Notes: a model not told the origin generated them from the sequence alone. A stretch of DNA of 9,348 nt from Pseudomonadota bacterium (GCA_023425455.1 JAFACP010000102.1:1-9348), one strand, 5' to 3'; numbered from the stretch's first letter, positions 1 to 6,514 are shown. Made by a program: numbers and translations.

Positions 1-977
1 TCGCCCGCGTCTCGCGTGGCAGAACCATTCGTGAATTTGTCACCGGTGTGCTGTTTGTCCCGGCCGGCTTCACGCTGATGTGGATGACGGTGTTTGGTAA
101 CAGCGCCATTTACCTGATCATGAACAAGGGGGCGACGGATCTCGCCAACACCGTTCAGCAGGATGTGGCGCTGGCGCTGTTTAATTTCCTCGAGCATTTC
201 CCGTTCTCTTCGGTGCTGTCGTTTATCGCCATGGCGATGGTGATTGTCTTCTTCGTCACCTCGGCGGACTCCGGCGCGATGGTGGTTGACACCCTGGCGT
301 CGGGCGGCGTGGCGAATACGCCGGTCTGGCAGCGCATCTTCTGGGCCGTGCTGATGGGGATCGTCGCCATTGCGCTGCTTATCGCGGGTGGCCTGAGCGC
401 GCTGCAGACGGTGACTATCGCCAGTGCGCTACCGTTCTCGGTGATCCTGCTCATTTCGATATATGGGCTGCTGAAGGCGCTTCGACGTGATTTGACCAAA
501 CGTGAAAGCCTGAGTATGGCGACCATTGCGCCAACCGCCGCGCGGAACCCTATCCCGTGGCAGCGCAGGCTGCGCAATATTGCCTATCTGCCGAAGCGCT
601 CTCTGGTGCGACGTTTTATGGATGAGGTGATTAAATCGTCGATGACGCTGGTTCAGGAGGAGCTGAATAAACAGGGCACCCTGAGCCATATCAGCGATAC
701 AGCAGAGGATCGTATTCGCCTGGAGGTGGATTTAGGCAATGAGCTTAACTTCATTTATGAGGTGCGGCTGCGCGGGTACAACTCGCCGACCTTCGCGCTC
801 GCGGCAATGGAGAATGACGATCAGCAGGCAGAACAGCATAAATACTACCGGGCTGAAGTCTATCTGAAAGAGGGTGGTCAGAATTACGATGTGATGGGCT
901 GGAACCAGGAGCAGTTAATTAACGATATTCTGGACCAGTATGAAAAACATCTGCATTTTCTGCATTTGGTTCGATAA
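1..977 (+). CDS. betT: BetT-type choline transporter (BCCT family), 3' part
   Basis: This is the C-terminal part (about 324 residues) of a betaine/choline/carnitine transporter; the gene starts upstream of the window. The reading frame is open from base 3 (A-R-V-S-R-G-R-T-I-R), so the GTG at 48 is not its start. Visible parts are the last membrane helices, including the BCCT signature FFVTSADSG in a helix around 225-290, a Gly-rich helix pair (AVLMGIVAIALLIAGG, then the helix near 440-480), and a charged cytoplasmic tail of about 160 residues ending HLHFLHLVR. The long tail is typical of BetT (about 677 aa in E. coli), where it takes part in osmotic control of proton-driven choline uptake for glycine betaine synthesis. 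The usual betIBA neighbours would lie outside the window. Family assignment is strong; choline as substrate is inferred from resemblance to BetT. Confidence 0.9.
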   Translation, partial: ARVSRGRTIREFVTGVLFVPAGFTLMWMTVFGNSAIYLIMNKGATDLANTVQQDVALALFNFLEHFPFSSVLSFIAMAMVIVFFVTSADSGAMVVDTLASGGVANTPVWQRIFWAVLMGIVAIALLIAGGLSALQTVTIASALPFSVILLISIYGLLKALRRDLTKRESLSMATIAPTAARNPIPWQRRLRNIAYLPKRSLVRRFMDEVIKSSMTLVQEELNKQGTLSHISDTAEDRIRLEVDLGNELNFIYEVRLRGYNSPTFALAAMENDDQQAEQHKYYRAEVYLKEGGQNYDVMGWNQEQLINDILDQYEKHLHFLHLVR

Positions 978-986
978 CCGATTACA

Positions 987-1010
987 GCCGCCCGGTCGGG
1001 CGGCTTTTTT
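987..1010 (+). terminator. Rho-independent terminator of betT
   Basis: The stem is GCCGCCC (987-993) with GGGCGGC (998-1004), a GGTC tetraloop, and six T (1005-1010). It starts 10 bases after the betT stop and separates betT from the DUF2254 gene. Confidence 0.93.
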
Positions 1011-1039
1011 GTGGCTGAACGCACAGCAAAAGGGAAGGG

Positions 1040-2308
1040 GTGAAGATGATTTCGCGCTGGCAATGGGTACTGACGCAGGTTTTTAAAAAGCTCTGGTTCC
1101 GGGCGACGCTCTTTGCCATTGCCGCGGTCATTACCGCGCTGCTCTCCATTCTTTTTAAATCGATGATACCCGCCTCTTTTTCGGTGCGTATTGGGGCCGA
1201 GGCGGTCGACAATATTCTCAATATCCTGGCGTCGAGTATGCTGGCCGTGACCACTTTCTCGCTCAGTATTATGGTTTCAGCATATGGGTCGGCAACGACC
1301 AACGTCACGCCGAGGGCGACACGGCTGGTGGTGGAGGATGTCACCACCCAAAACGTTCTGGCGACATTTATTGGCTCTTTCCTGTTTAGCCTGGTGGGGA
1401 TCATCGCCCTGAATATGGGCGCTTACGGGGAGCGAGGGCGCGTGATTTTATTTGTCGTCACGCTGGTGGTCATTGCCCTTATTTTATTGACGCTGTTGCG
1501 CTGGATCCAGCATCTGACCTCCCTTGGGCGGGTCGGGGAAACCACGGCAAAAGTTGAGCGGGCGGCAATCGAAACCTTTATCGCCCGCGCGCAAAATCCC
1601 TGTCTTGGCGGTTATCCGTGGCTTGAAAGTCATATCCAGCCTCAGGGGACCGAGGCCATATATCCGCAGGCTATCGGCTACATCGAACATATTGATATTG
1701 GCAGGCTGGCTTCTGTACTGGCGGACAGCCCCGCGCATCTCTATCTCATTGCGCAGGCGGGGAGTTTTGTCCATCCCTCCCGGCCGGTGATGTATATCAC
1801 AGCGAAGGCGGGCAGCGCGCTTCACGCGCAATGCCTCTCAGCGCTGAGCGTGTCAGACGTTCGCTCATTTAGCCAGGATCCCCGTTTTTGCCTGTGCGTG
1901 ATGGCGGAAATTGCCTGTCGTGCCCTTTCGCCTGCGGTCAATGATCCCGGCACCGCCATCGATGTGATTGGGCGCGGCGTCAGGGTGTTGTCGGAATATG
2001 CCCGCCATCAGGTGGACAAACGCGACGTGGCGTATCCCGCTATCCATATTGCGCCGCTGTCGGCGAGCCACCTTCTGGACGACTTTTTTTCGCCCATCGC
2101 CCGTGACGGAGCGGGGATGCGGGAGATCCCCATTCGTTTACTGAAAAGTCTGGCGATGCTGAGCCAGGCCTGGCCGGATCTCTTTGAAAAGGCCGCCGCC
2201 GGTCATGCTCGTGAAGCGCTGGAGTATATTGAAAGGGCCAACTACACCGCCTCAGATAAGGCACGTATTCTCGCGCTGTATCACAGTTTATTTCCACCGA
2301 TTAAATAA
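1040..2308 (+). CDS. DUF2254 family inner-membrane protein
   Basis: This encodes 422 residues from a GTG at 1040, or 420 from the in-frame ATG at 1046. Both lie behind the purine-rich stretch AGGGAAGGGG (1031-1040), so the start is not settled. The N-terminal 155 residues hold about four hydrophobic helices (near residues 19-44, 57-82, 105-126 and 133-154). The C-terminal 270 residues look soluble and carry the family signature CRALSPAVNDPGTAIDVI (about residues 290-307), which I recognise from DUF2254 proteins. Its biochemical function is unknown. It has its own transcription unit after the betT terminator and converges on the small gene at 2321, with only 12 bases between stops and no obvious terminator between them. 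No truncation or odd codon use is seen. Confidence 0.85.
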   Translation: MKMISRWQWVLTQVFKKLWFRATLFAIAAVITALLSILFKSMIPASFSVRIGAEAVDNILNILASSMLAVTTFSLSIMVSAYGSATTNVTPRATRLVVEDVTTQNVLATFIGSFLFSLVGIIALNMGAYGERGRVILFVVTLVVIALILLTLLRWIQHLTSLGRVGETTAKVERAAIETFIARAQNPCLGGYPWLESHIQPQGTEAIYPQAIGYIEHIDIGRLASVLADSPAHLYLIAQAGSFVHPSRPVMYITAKAGSALHAQCLSALSVSDVRSFSQDPRFCLCVMAEIACRALSPAVNDPGTAIDVIGRGVRVLSEYARHQVDKRDVAYPAIHIAPLSASHLLDDFFSPIARDGAGMREIPIRLLKSLAMLSQAWPDLFEKAAAGHAREALEYIERANYTASDKARILALYHSLFPPIK

Positions 2309-2320
2309 ATGATCGCCGCC

Positions 2321-2515
2321 TCATAATACAAGCACCGTATAGACTATCGCCAGAAAAGCGATAAATAAAAGGAGCATTGCGGCGATCGCAAATGAGGTGG
2401 AGTCCTGAATGTAAGAGCGTTCGTCACCTTTCATTGGACCGAACAGCATAATCCAGATAAATATCGCCGTTACGGAAATAACAACAACAGAAATGAAGAA
2501 CAGAATGTCTTTCAA
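2321..2515 (-). CDS. Small two-helix membrane protein, unknown function
   Basis: This encodes 64 residues from a TTG start (2513-2515). The next Met is residue 23, inside the first helix, and a GAGGG Shine-Dalgarno sits 7 bases upstream of the TTG, so I favour TTG. Residues 4-25 (ILFFISVVVISVTAIFIWIM) and 42-64 are hydrophobic; the short polar linker MKGDERSYIQDST lies between. There is no signal peptidase or lipobox site. I do not recognise the family. A promoter with a perfect TATAAT lies about 60 bases upstream, which supports real expression. It stands between the DUF2254 gene (convergent) and the EAL gene (same strand, 123 bases upstream). An independent unit seems likelier than read-through from the EAL gene, although no terminator separates them. 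Confidence 0.72.
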   Translation of the reverse strand: MKDILFFISVVVISVTAIFIWIMLFGPMKGDERSYIQDSTSFAIAAMLLLFIAFLAIVYTVLVL

Positions 2516-2544
2516 ATCAAGACCCTCAACCTTTTCGATGACCC

Positions 2545-2571
2545 GCCAGCGATAATTTTGTGTTTGCTGGC
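2545..2571 (-). other. 5' UTR hairpin of the small membrane protein gene
   Basis: GCCAGC (2545-2550) and GCTGGC (2566-2571) form a 6-bp stem with a 15-base loop. It begins at or next to the predicted start of transcription (about 2567), so the mRNA may open with this hairpin or lack part of its 5' arm. It could stabilise the 5' end; the effect is untested. Confidence 0.35.
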
Positions 2572-2573
2572 AA

Positions 2574-2603
2574 ATTATAGCCTGGCACGCGCACAGACGT
2601 CAT
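2574..2603 (-). promoter_or_regulatory. Sigma70-type promoter for the 64-aa membrane protein
   Basis: On the minus strand, a perfect -10 TATAAT (2574-2579) follows a -35 ATGACG (2598-2603, four of six consensus bases) with an 18-base spacer. The predicted start is near 2567, leaving a leader of about 50 bases. Confidence 0.6.
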
Positions 2604-2638
2604 CCTGCCAGAATCTGCCGGCTATCCTGCACCAACCG

Positions 2639-4138
2639 CTAGCGCGCCGATGTCGCCATCAATTTAGCCAGCTCATCGCGACTGAGTGATTTCGAAAAAT
2701 ACCATCCCTGGATCAGCGCATCACGGTATTTTTCGGCAATAAATGCATATTGTATTTCCGTTTCGACACCTTCAAACACCAGCGTCTTATTGAGTTTTGC
2801 CAGCGCATCGCAAAAGATGACGAAAATATCCTGCTTATAATGCTCACTGATGCCATCGACAAGTGATTTGTCTATTTTGATTTCATCATATTCCAGCTGC
2901 GACAGCCTGGCGATGTTAGAGTTTTGTACGCCGAAATCATCAATCGATATTTTAACGCCGAGGGATTTTAGTGCCTTGCAAAAGGTATCGAGCGTCTGGT
3001 CATGGGCGACCGCTTTTTCCGAGAGTTCTATTTTTATTAACGACAGTGGAATGTTATTGAGCAGGCACTCACGACGTAAAAAATTAATGAAATTACCGTC
3101 TTCAATTTCCGTTCTGCCGACATTCAGGGAAATAATCAGCTGGTGTTTCAGCGCCAGTCCGGCGATTTCGGAAAAACATTGCTTAATGGTGCTGGTATAA
3201 TAATCAGTATAGCGCCCCATCTTTTCAATTAATGGGATAAAAAGTTCCGGCGAAACATCCGGATAGTTTTTATCCCGCCAGCGGGATAATACCTCAACGC
3301 CGACTACTTTCTGGTCGCGGATACGCATGATGGGCTGGTAATTAACGCCAATGGCATTCTCTTTTATCGCCTTTACCAGAGAGCGCTCCAGGGAGAAACG
3401 ATCTTCATACAGCCGGAGAGTAAAGAGAGCCAGCGCCAGCCAGATAAAGTATAAGCAGGCGCACAGGAGAATAAAGATCGTCAGGGACAGTGAGGCCAGA
3501 CCGGCATCATGATGGCTGACGATAACGCAGAGATCCCAGTTTGCACTGCACTCTGACACCCTCAGGGTGAACAGCCTGGCGCTCAGCACATTTTTATTCT
3601 CAGATGACGGTGAGGTTGCAAAAAAGGTTCTGCCGCCATTTTTGGTGGTTGAGCTGAGCGAGTAGCTGGCGGTCACCGGTGAGAATTTATCGTAGGCATA
3701 GCGCGAGGTAAAAATAATCATATTTTTATATATCGAGGCATTTCCGGTGAAGAAATCCTTCTGCGATATATTCGCTAATACAAAACCTGATGGTGTCGTA
3801 TACGTATCCCGGGGGAGGGCAAGCGGAGTCGCCAGTTTACCCCAGAAGGCCGTGCAGCGTATTTTGCCATCTTCAATAAAACCGACATCAGCAAAATAAT
3901 GGCTGTCGAGTTTTACCTTTCTGTAATCATCAAGGCTCTCTTTACTGCATCCCTGAGCGGTGATCCCTTTGAGAGCCTGCGAAATGTTCTGTGCTAAATC
4001 TTCGGAATATTGCAACAACGTGGTGGCGATTTCCCGCTGTTTATCTTTTTGTTGTTCAGCGATGATGGCGTTGATCGCAAATAAAGAAAGGATGACCAAA
4101 AGTGTTGAAATAAAAGCAACGGTGATGATTTTTTTCAT
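2639..4138 (-). CDS. CSS-motif/EAL membrane c-di-GMP phosphodiesterase with divergent loop 6
   Basis: This is a 499-residue inner-membrane enzyme predicted to hydrolyse c-di-GMP to pGpG. Order: TM1 (about 5-27); a periplasmic CSS-type sensor (28-215) with C64-S65 and C95, plus C197 and C204; TM2 (217-242); and a cytosolic EAL domain (250-499). All expected catalytic and metal residues can be placed: E282 in EVLSR (for EAL), N339, E371 and E374 in ELSE, D400-D401, K421 in IKID, E456 in FEGVET and Q477 in QGW. Their spacing fits active EAL enzymes such as RocR. In CSS proteins of E. coli the cysteine pair is reported to control activity through periplasmic thiol oxidation. Oddities: the usual DDFGTGYS loop 6 is DDFGVQNSN, and base composition is lower (25 G/C in bases 3061-3120 against 35 in 5281-5340 of the neighbouring EAL gene). 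The ATG follows CAGGAAG closely. It is divergent from the second EAL gene. An orthologous gene name cannot be given safely. Confidence 0.9.
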   Translation of the reverse strand: MKKIITVAFISTLLVILSLFAINAIIAEQQKDKQREIATTLLQYSEDLAQNISQALKGITAQGCSKESLDDYRKVKLDSHYFADVGFIEDGKIRCTAFWGKLATPLALPRDTYTTPSGFVLANISQKDFFTGNASIYKNMIIFTSRYAYDKFSPVTASYSLSSTTKNGGRTFFATSPSSENKNVLSARLFTLRVSECSANWDLCVIVSHHDAGLASLSLTIFILLCACLYFIWLALALFTLRLYEDRFSLERSLVKAIKENAIGVNYQPIMRIRDQKVVGVEVLSRWRDKNYPDVSPELFIPLIEKMGRYTDYYTSTIKQCFSEIAGLALKHQLIISLNVGRTEIEDGNFINFLRRECLLNNIPLSLIKIELSEKAVAHDQTLDTFCKALKSLGVKISIDDFGVQNSNIARLSQLEYDEIKIDKSLVDGISEHYKQDIFVIFCDALAKLNKTLVFEGVETEIQYAFIAEKYRDALIQGWYFSKSLSRDELAKLMATSAR

Positions 4139-4407
4139 CTTCCTGTCGTCCTGTCGGCTCCTTCAGTTAATGAATCTTAACACAGCCTGTGCAGCCTACA
4201 AGCGCGTGAGCAATGGCCTGTCAGGCGACCTGATTCGGATGTTCTGTCAGCGGTTTCGCGATGATGATAACGCTTTTCCCGTAGCCATCACCTTGCCAGG
4301 CAAAATCTCAACTATGCTCTATTCAACGTTGTAAGCGGCGCTGAAAGGGGATGAACCCCGGCTTCAGCATGGCCAGACTGCTTGTTTTTTCTTATTAAGG
4401 AAAAATC
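4139..4407. promoter_or_regulatory. Shared intergenic region between divergent EAL genes
   Basis: These 269 bases serve both phosphodiesterase genes; I see no credible ORF here. For the minus-strand gene, an extended -10 TGTTAAGAT (TAAGAT at 4174-4179) gives a start near 4167, but the -35 is poor. Its leader has two GACAGGA copies 8 bases apart just before the ATG. For the plus-strand gene I see only weak promoter matches (TTGCCA near 4293). Its leader has a hairpin at 4340-4368 and an AAGGA ribosome site at 4397-4401, six bases before the GTG start. Confidence 0.5.
4340..4368 (+). other. Leader hairpin upstream of the plus-strand EAL gene
   Basis: GCTGAA (4340-4345) pairs with TTCAGC (4363-4368), and GGGG (4347-4350) with CCCC (4356-4359). 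The loop is ATGAA and there is a small bulge (A against GGC). A T-run follows only about 16 bases later (4385-4390), too far for a normal terminator, so this is more likely a 5' UTR structure than an attenuator. GGA occurs at the loop edge (4349-4351) and again in the ribosome site, a pattern compatible with, but not proof of, CsrA control. Confidence 0.4.
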
Positions 4408-5961
4408 GTGCGCAACGCTCTTATTTCTGTTCTCAGCGCCTTATTGCTGCTGCTTGCCGGTATCGCGATCATTAACTGGCAGCTATGGCATGTGGAATCA
4501 TCAGCCACCGCCAGCGCTGCCCGCTCCGCCGTCGATAAAATGGACTCCGTTCTCAAAGAGATCGCCGCTGCAGGTCGCACGGCCACGACGGTGGCCCGGG
4601 GAGGATGTACGTCCGCCGGACAGCTGGAGCTGGCCACGGAAGCGGCGCTTAAACCCCATATTCGCGCCATTATGATTGAGAAGCGTGATGGCGCCATCTG
4701 CACTTCGCTGCCGGGAAATGGCGTATTGATCGTCCATCCTGAGACCTTACCTGACGAAACGCTGATGCTGCTGACCGCGGATCGGCTGTCAGGCGGCGGA
4801 ACGATTCTGATTTTTCAGCAGCCGCTTGGCGACGGGCGGGTGATGATCAGCGTCAGCGATGTGCACCTGCGTGAGGGCATTATCGGCGCCTCTCAGGTCG
4901 CCAGCCTGGCGCTGGTGGTGGGCAAACAGATGCTGCATCAGGCTGGAAGCGTTAGCGCTTACCCCCCTGCGGACAGTACGCTGGTGCTCACATCATCAAC
5001 GCAGTTCCCCTTCAGTATGGCGTGTCAGCCTCCCGCCTTTTTTAGTCTGGCAAGGCTACAGCAGCAGGGATGGAGCCTTATTCTGCTGGTCCTGTTTCTT
5101 TCCGCTATGGTCGGTGTGCTGCTGCGGCGCTATCTGGGTAACAGTGCCACGTTTGAGGATGATTTACGCAAGGCCATTATCAGAGGCGAGATCGTTCCCT
5201 ATTATCAGCCGATCGTCAACGGCGATACCGGAGGGTTATACGGCGTTGAGGTGCTGGCAAGGTGGAAACACCCAAAATCGGGGTTTATTCCGCCGGATAT
5301 CTTTATCCCCATCGCGGAGCGCAGTGGCTTGATCGTCCCGTTGACCAAAGGGCTGATGGCGACGGTGGTCAGTCAGTTAAAGCCGCTACTGCCTAAGCTG
5401 CCTGACGATTTTCATATCGGCGTGAATATTAGCGCCAGGCATATCAACGCTCCCTCTTTTATCGGAGACTGCAGCGACTTTGAACAAGGATTCCACGGCA
5501 AAAAAGTGAAGCTGGTGCTTGAGATCACCGAGCGGGAGCCGTTAATCGATAACCCTCATCTGATTGAAAATCTTAATACTTTGCACAAAGCAGGGTTTGT
5601 GATCGCGCTGGATGATTTTGGCACCGGCTATTCGGGGCTATCCTGCCTGAATGCGCTCGCTATTGACTACATCAAGATTGATAAGAGCTTTGTGAACGGT
5701 GTGTCGGCGCAAAAAGATTCCACCCTCTTGCTGGACTGCGTGATCGATCTGGCGCGAAAGCTCTCCCTGCACATTGTTGCCGAAGGCGTGGAGACCAGAG
5801 AGCAGCTGGATTATCTCAACCGTAATCAGATAACGCTGCTGCAGGGGTACTATTTTGGTAAACCCGTATCCTACATTGATTTTGTCAAAGTGTTGCTCTC
5901 AAAGCCCCGCGAGGAGGTCAACCTGAACGCGAAATCCAGCGTTGACAGCCACCGGGCCTGA
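4408..5961 (+). CDS. CSS-motif/EAL membrane c-di-GMP phosphodiesterase (PdeC/PdeN-like)
   Basis: This encodes 517 residues from GTG, preceded by AAGGA with a 6-base spacer. It is predicted to be an inner-membrane c-di-GMP phosphodiesterase. Order: TM1 (about 7-28); a periplasmic sensor (29-220) with C67-T-S and C98, plus C206; TM2 (221-240); and an EAL domain (250-500). The active-site set is complete and canonical: E281 in EVLAR, N340 in NIS, E372 and E375 in LEITE, D402-D403 in DDFGTGYSG, K423 in IKID, E459 in VAEGVET and Q479 in LLQGYYF. The two sensor cysteines are 31 residues apart, exactly as in the divergent neighbour, so the two genes share an architecture and probably a redox-sensing mode. 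Family resemblance is to the E. coli CSS phosphodiesterases (PdeB, C, D, G, N group), but I cannot say which is the orthologue. No plus-strand terminator is visible after the stop. Base composition resembles the rest of the window. Confidence 0.92.
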   Translation: MRNALISVLSALLLLLAGIAIINWQLWHVESSATASAARSAVDKMDSVLKEIAAAGRTATTVARGGCTSAGQLELATEAALKPHIRAIMIEKRDGAICTSLPGNGVLIVHPETLPDETLMLLTADRLSGGGTILIFQQPLGDGRVMISVSDVHLREGIIGASQVASLALVVGKQMLHQAGSVSAYPPADSTLVLTSSTQFPFSMACQPPAFFSLARLQQQGWSLILLVLFLSAMVGVLLRRYLGNSATFEDDLRKAIIRGEIVPYYQPIVNGDTGGLYGVEVLARWKHPKSGFIPPDIFIPIAERSGLIVPLTKGLMATVVSQLKPLLPKLPDDFHIGVNISARHINAPSFIGDCSDFEQGFHGKKVKLVLEITEREPLIDNPHLIENLNTLHKAGFVIALDDFGTGYSGLSCLNALAIDYIKIDKSFVNGVSAQKDSTLLLDCVIDLARKLSLHIVAEGVETREQLDYLNRNQITLLQGYYFGKPVSYIDFVKVLLSKPREEVNLNAKSSVDSHRA

Positions 5962-5982
5962 GATCCACACCCTTTGCGGCAC

Positions 5983-6008
5983 AAAAAAAAGCCCACTCAT
6001 AAGTGGGC
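5983..6008 (-). terminator. Rho-independent terminator of the RyhB-like sRNA
   Basis: On the minus strand, stem GCCCACT/AGTGGGC (arms 6002-6008 and 5991-5997), a 4-base loop, then eight T (5990-5983). The uninterrupted U tail is the expected Hfq-binding 3' end. On the plus strand no T-run follows, so it does not serve the EAL gene well. Confidence 0.93.
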
Positions 6009-6066
6009 AAGAAATACTGGAAGCAATGTGAGCAATGTCGTACTGAATACCTGAGTGTTTCGCTCA
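5983..6066 (-). ncRNA. ryhB-2: RyhB-like iron-stress small RNA (second RyhB copy)
   Basis: The minus strand at 6041-6013 reads ACGACATTGCTCACATTG followed by CTTCCAGTATT. This matches from memory the conserved core of E. coli RyhB, the Hfq-dependent RNA that pairs with mRNAs of iron-using proteins (such as sodB and sdhC) and lowers them when iron is short. The flanks differ from E. coli RyhB, as in the Salmonella second copy (RyhB-2/IsrE), which I recall lying next to yeaQ; yeaQ is also the neighbour here. The RNA would end at the terminator 5983-6008. The 5' end is uncertain: no good -10 is seen, and starts between about 6060 and 6076 are possible. A start near 6066 gives a 5' hairpin TGAG/CTCA. 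A Fur operator lies directly upstream, as expected. The length would be about 80-95 nt. Confidence 0.88.
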
Positions 6067-6076
6067 ACTATTCAGT

Positions 6077-6101
6077 GTTGAGAAAGATAATCTTTCTCAA
6101 C
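6077..6101 (-). promoter_or_regulatory. Fur operator of the RyhB-like sRNA
   Basis: This is a perfect 25-bp palindrome: GTTGAGAAAGAT (6077-6088), one central A, then ATCTTTCTCAAC (6090-6101). Its inner 19 bases match the classical Fur box (three GATAAT-type units) at 15 of 19 positions by my alignment. It lies just upstream of the sRNA and covers a TTGAGA that could act as -35, so Fur-Fe2+ would block transcription when iron is plentiful. Confidence 0.85.
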
Positions 6102-6168
6102 AAAAGATGCAACCCCACGTTTAATGTGGAACGGCTTATTTTTTGCGGACATAATTTGCGCAATCACA

Positions 6169-6190
6169 CAGTGTGATACTTATCACAAAT
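6169..6190. promoter_or_regulatory. CRP binding site upstream of yeaQ
   Basis: TGTGA (6172-6176), six bases, TCACA (6183-6187): both half-sites match the CRP consensus exactly, with the right spacing. The centre (6179.5) is about 42-45 bases before the predicted yeaQ start, overlapping the -35 region, so class II activation or repression is possible. It is also about 115 bases upstream of the sRNA. A separate 15-bp palindrome, ATCACAC-A-GTGTGAT (6163-6177), overlaps it. Confidence 0.65.
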
Positions 6191-6206
6191 TTCCTTTCTC
6201 TCAGCA

Positions 6207-6217
6207 TGTGCTATCCT
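6207..6217 (+). promoter_or_regulatory. yeaQ: Extended -10 promoter of yeaQ, sigmaS-like
   Basis: TGTGCTATCCT combines a TG extension, a C just before the hexamer and TATCCT, features favoured by sigmaS. No good -35 is seen. A start near 6224 leaves a leader of about 42 bases before the yeaQ ATG. Confidence 0.5.
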
Positions 6218-6265
6218 TTTCTGTGTCGTTGATTTAATGACAAAAACCATACAGAGAGGAACGTT

Positions 6266-6514
6266 ATGGGAATCATATCCTGGATTATCTTTGGGCTGAT
6301 TGCGGGGATCCTGGCGAAGTGGATTATGCCGGGCAAAGATGGCGGTGGGTTTATCGTCACCGTAATACTGGGGATTGTCGGCGCGGTTGTCGGCGGCTGG
6401 ATCAGTACGATGCTTGGTTTCGGCAAGGTCGATGGCTTCAATATCGGCAGTTTCGCCGTTGCGGTGATTGGCGCGTTGGTTGTTCTGTTTGTGTACAGAA
6501 AAATCAAAAGCTAA
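6266..6514 (+). CDS. yeaQ: YeaQ, GlsB/YeaQ/YmgE family small membrane protein
   Basis: This is an 82-residue hydrophobic protein, the same length as E. coli YeaQ and nearly identical over most of it (MGIISWIIFGLIAGILAKWI, FGFGKVDGFN-like segment, VLFVYRKIKS end). The family is called transglycosylase-associated or GlsB-like; the name reflects association with stress responses, and no enzyme activity is established. Three hydrophobic segments (about 2-20, 28-49 and 60-77) are separated by Gly-rich turns such as PGKDGGG. A good AGAGAGGA ribosome site precedes the ATG. Upstream lie a CRP site and a sigmaS-like promoter; downstream is a bidirectional terminator shared with yoaJ. The gene order matches E. 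coli. Confidence 0.96.
   Translation: MGIISWIIFGLIAGILAKWIMPGKDGGGFIVTVILGIVGAVVGGWISTMLGFGKVDGFNIGSFAVAVIGALVVLFVYRKIKS

Noticed and set aside
4859..5332. 157-aa plus-strand ORF inside the EAL gene
   Set aside because: It is rich in Cys/Trp/Arg, typical of a +1 shadow of a GC-rich gene.
6022..6038. Tandem AGCAATGT repeat (period 9) as an independent repeat element
   Set aside because: It is explained by the conserved RyhB core, which contains two similar CATTGCT segments.
6042..6076. Separate hairpin ACTGAATA/TATTCAGT as an operator or second RNA element
   Set aside because: It overlaps the Fur site edge and the sRNA 5' region. It is only transcribed if the start lies at or beyond 6076, so it is left as part of the sRNA uncertainty.
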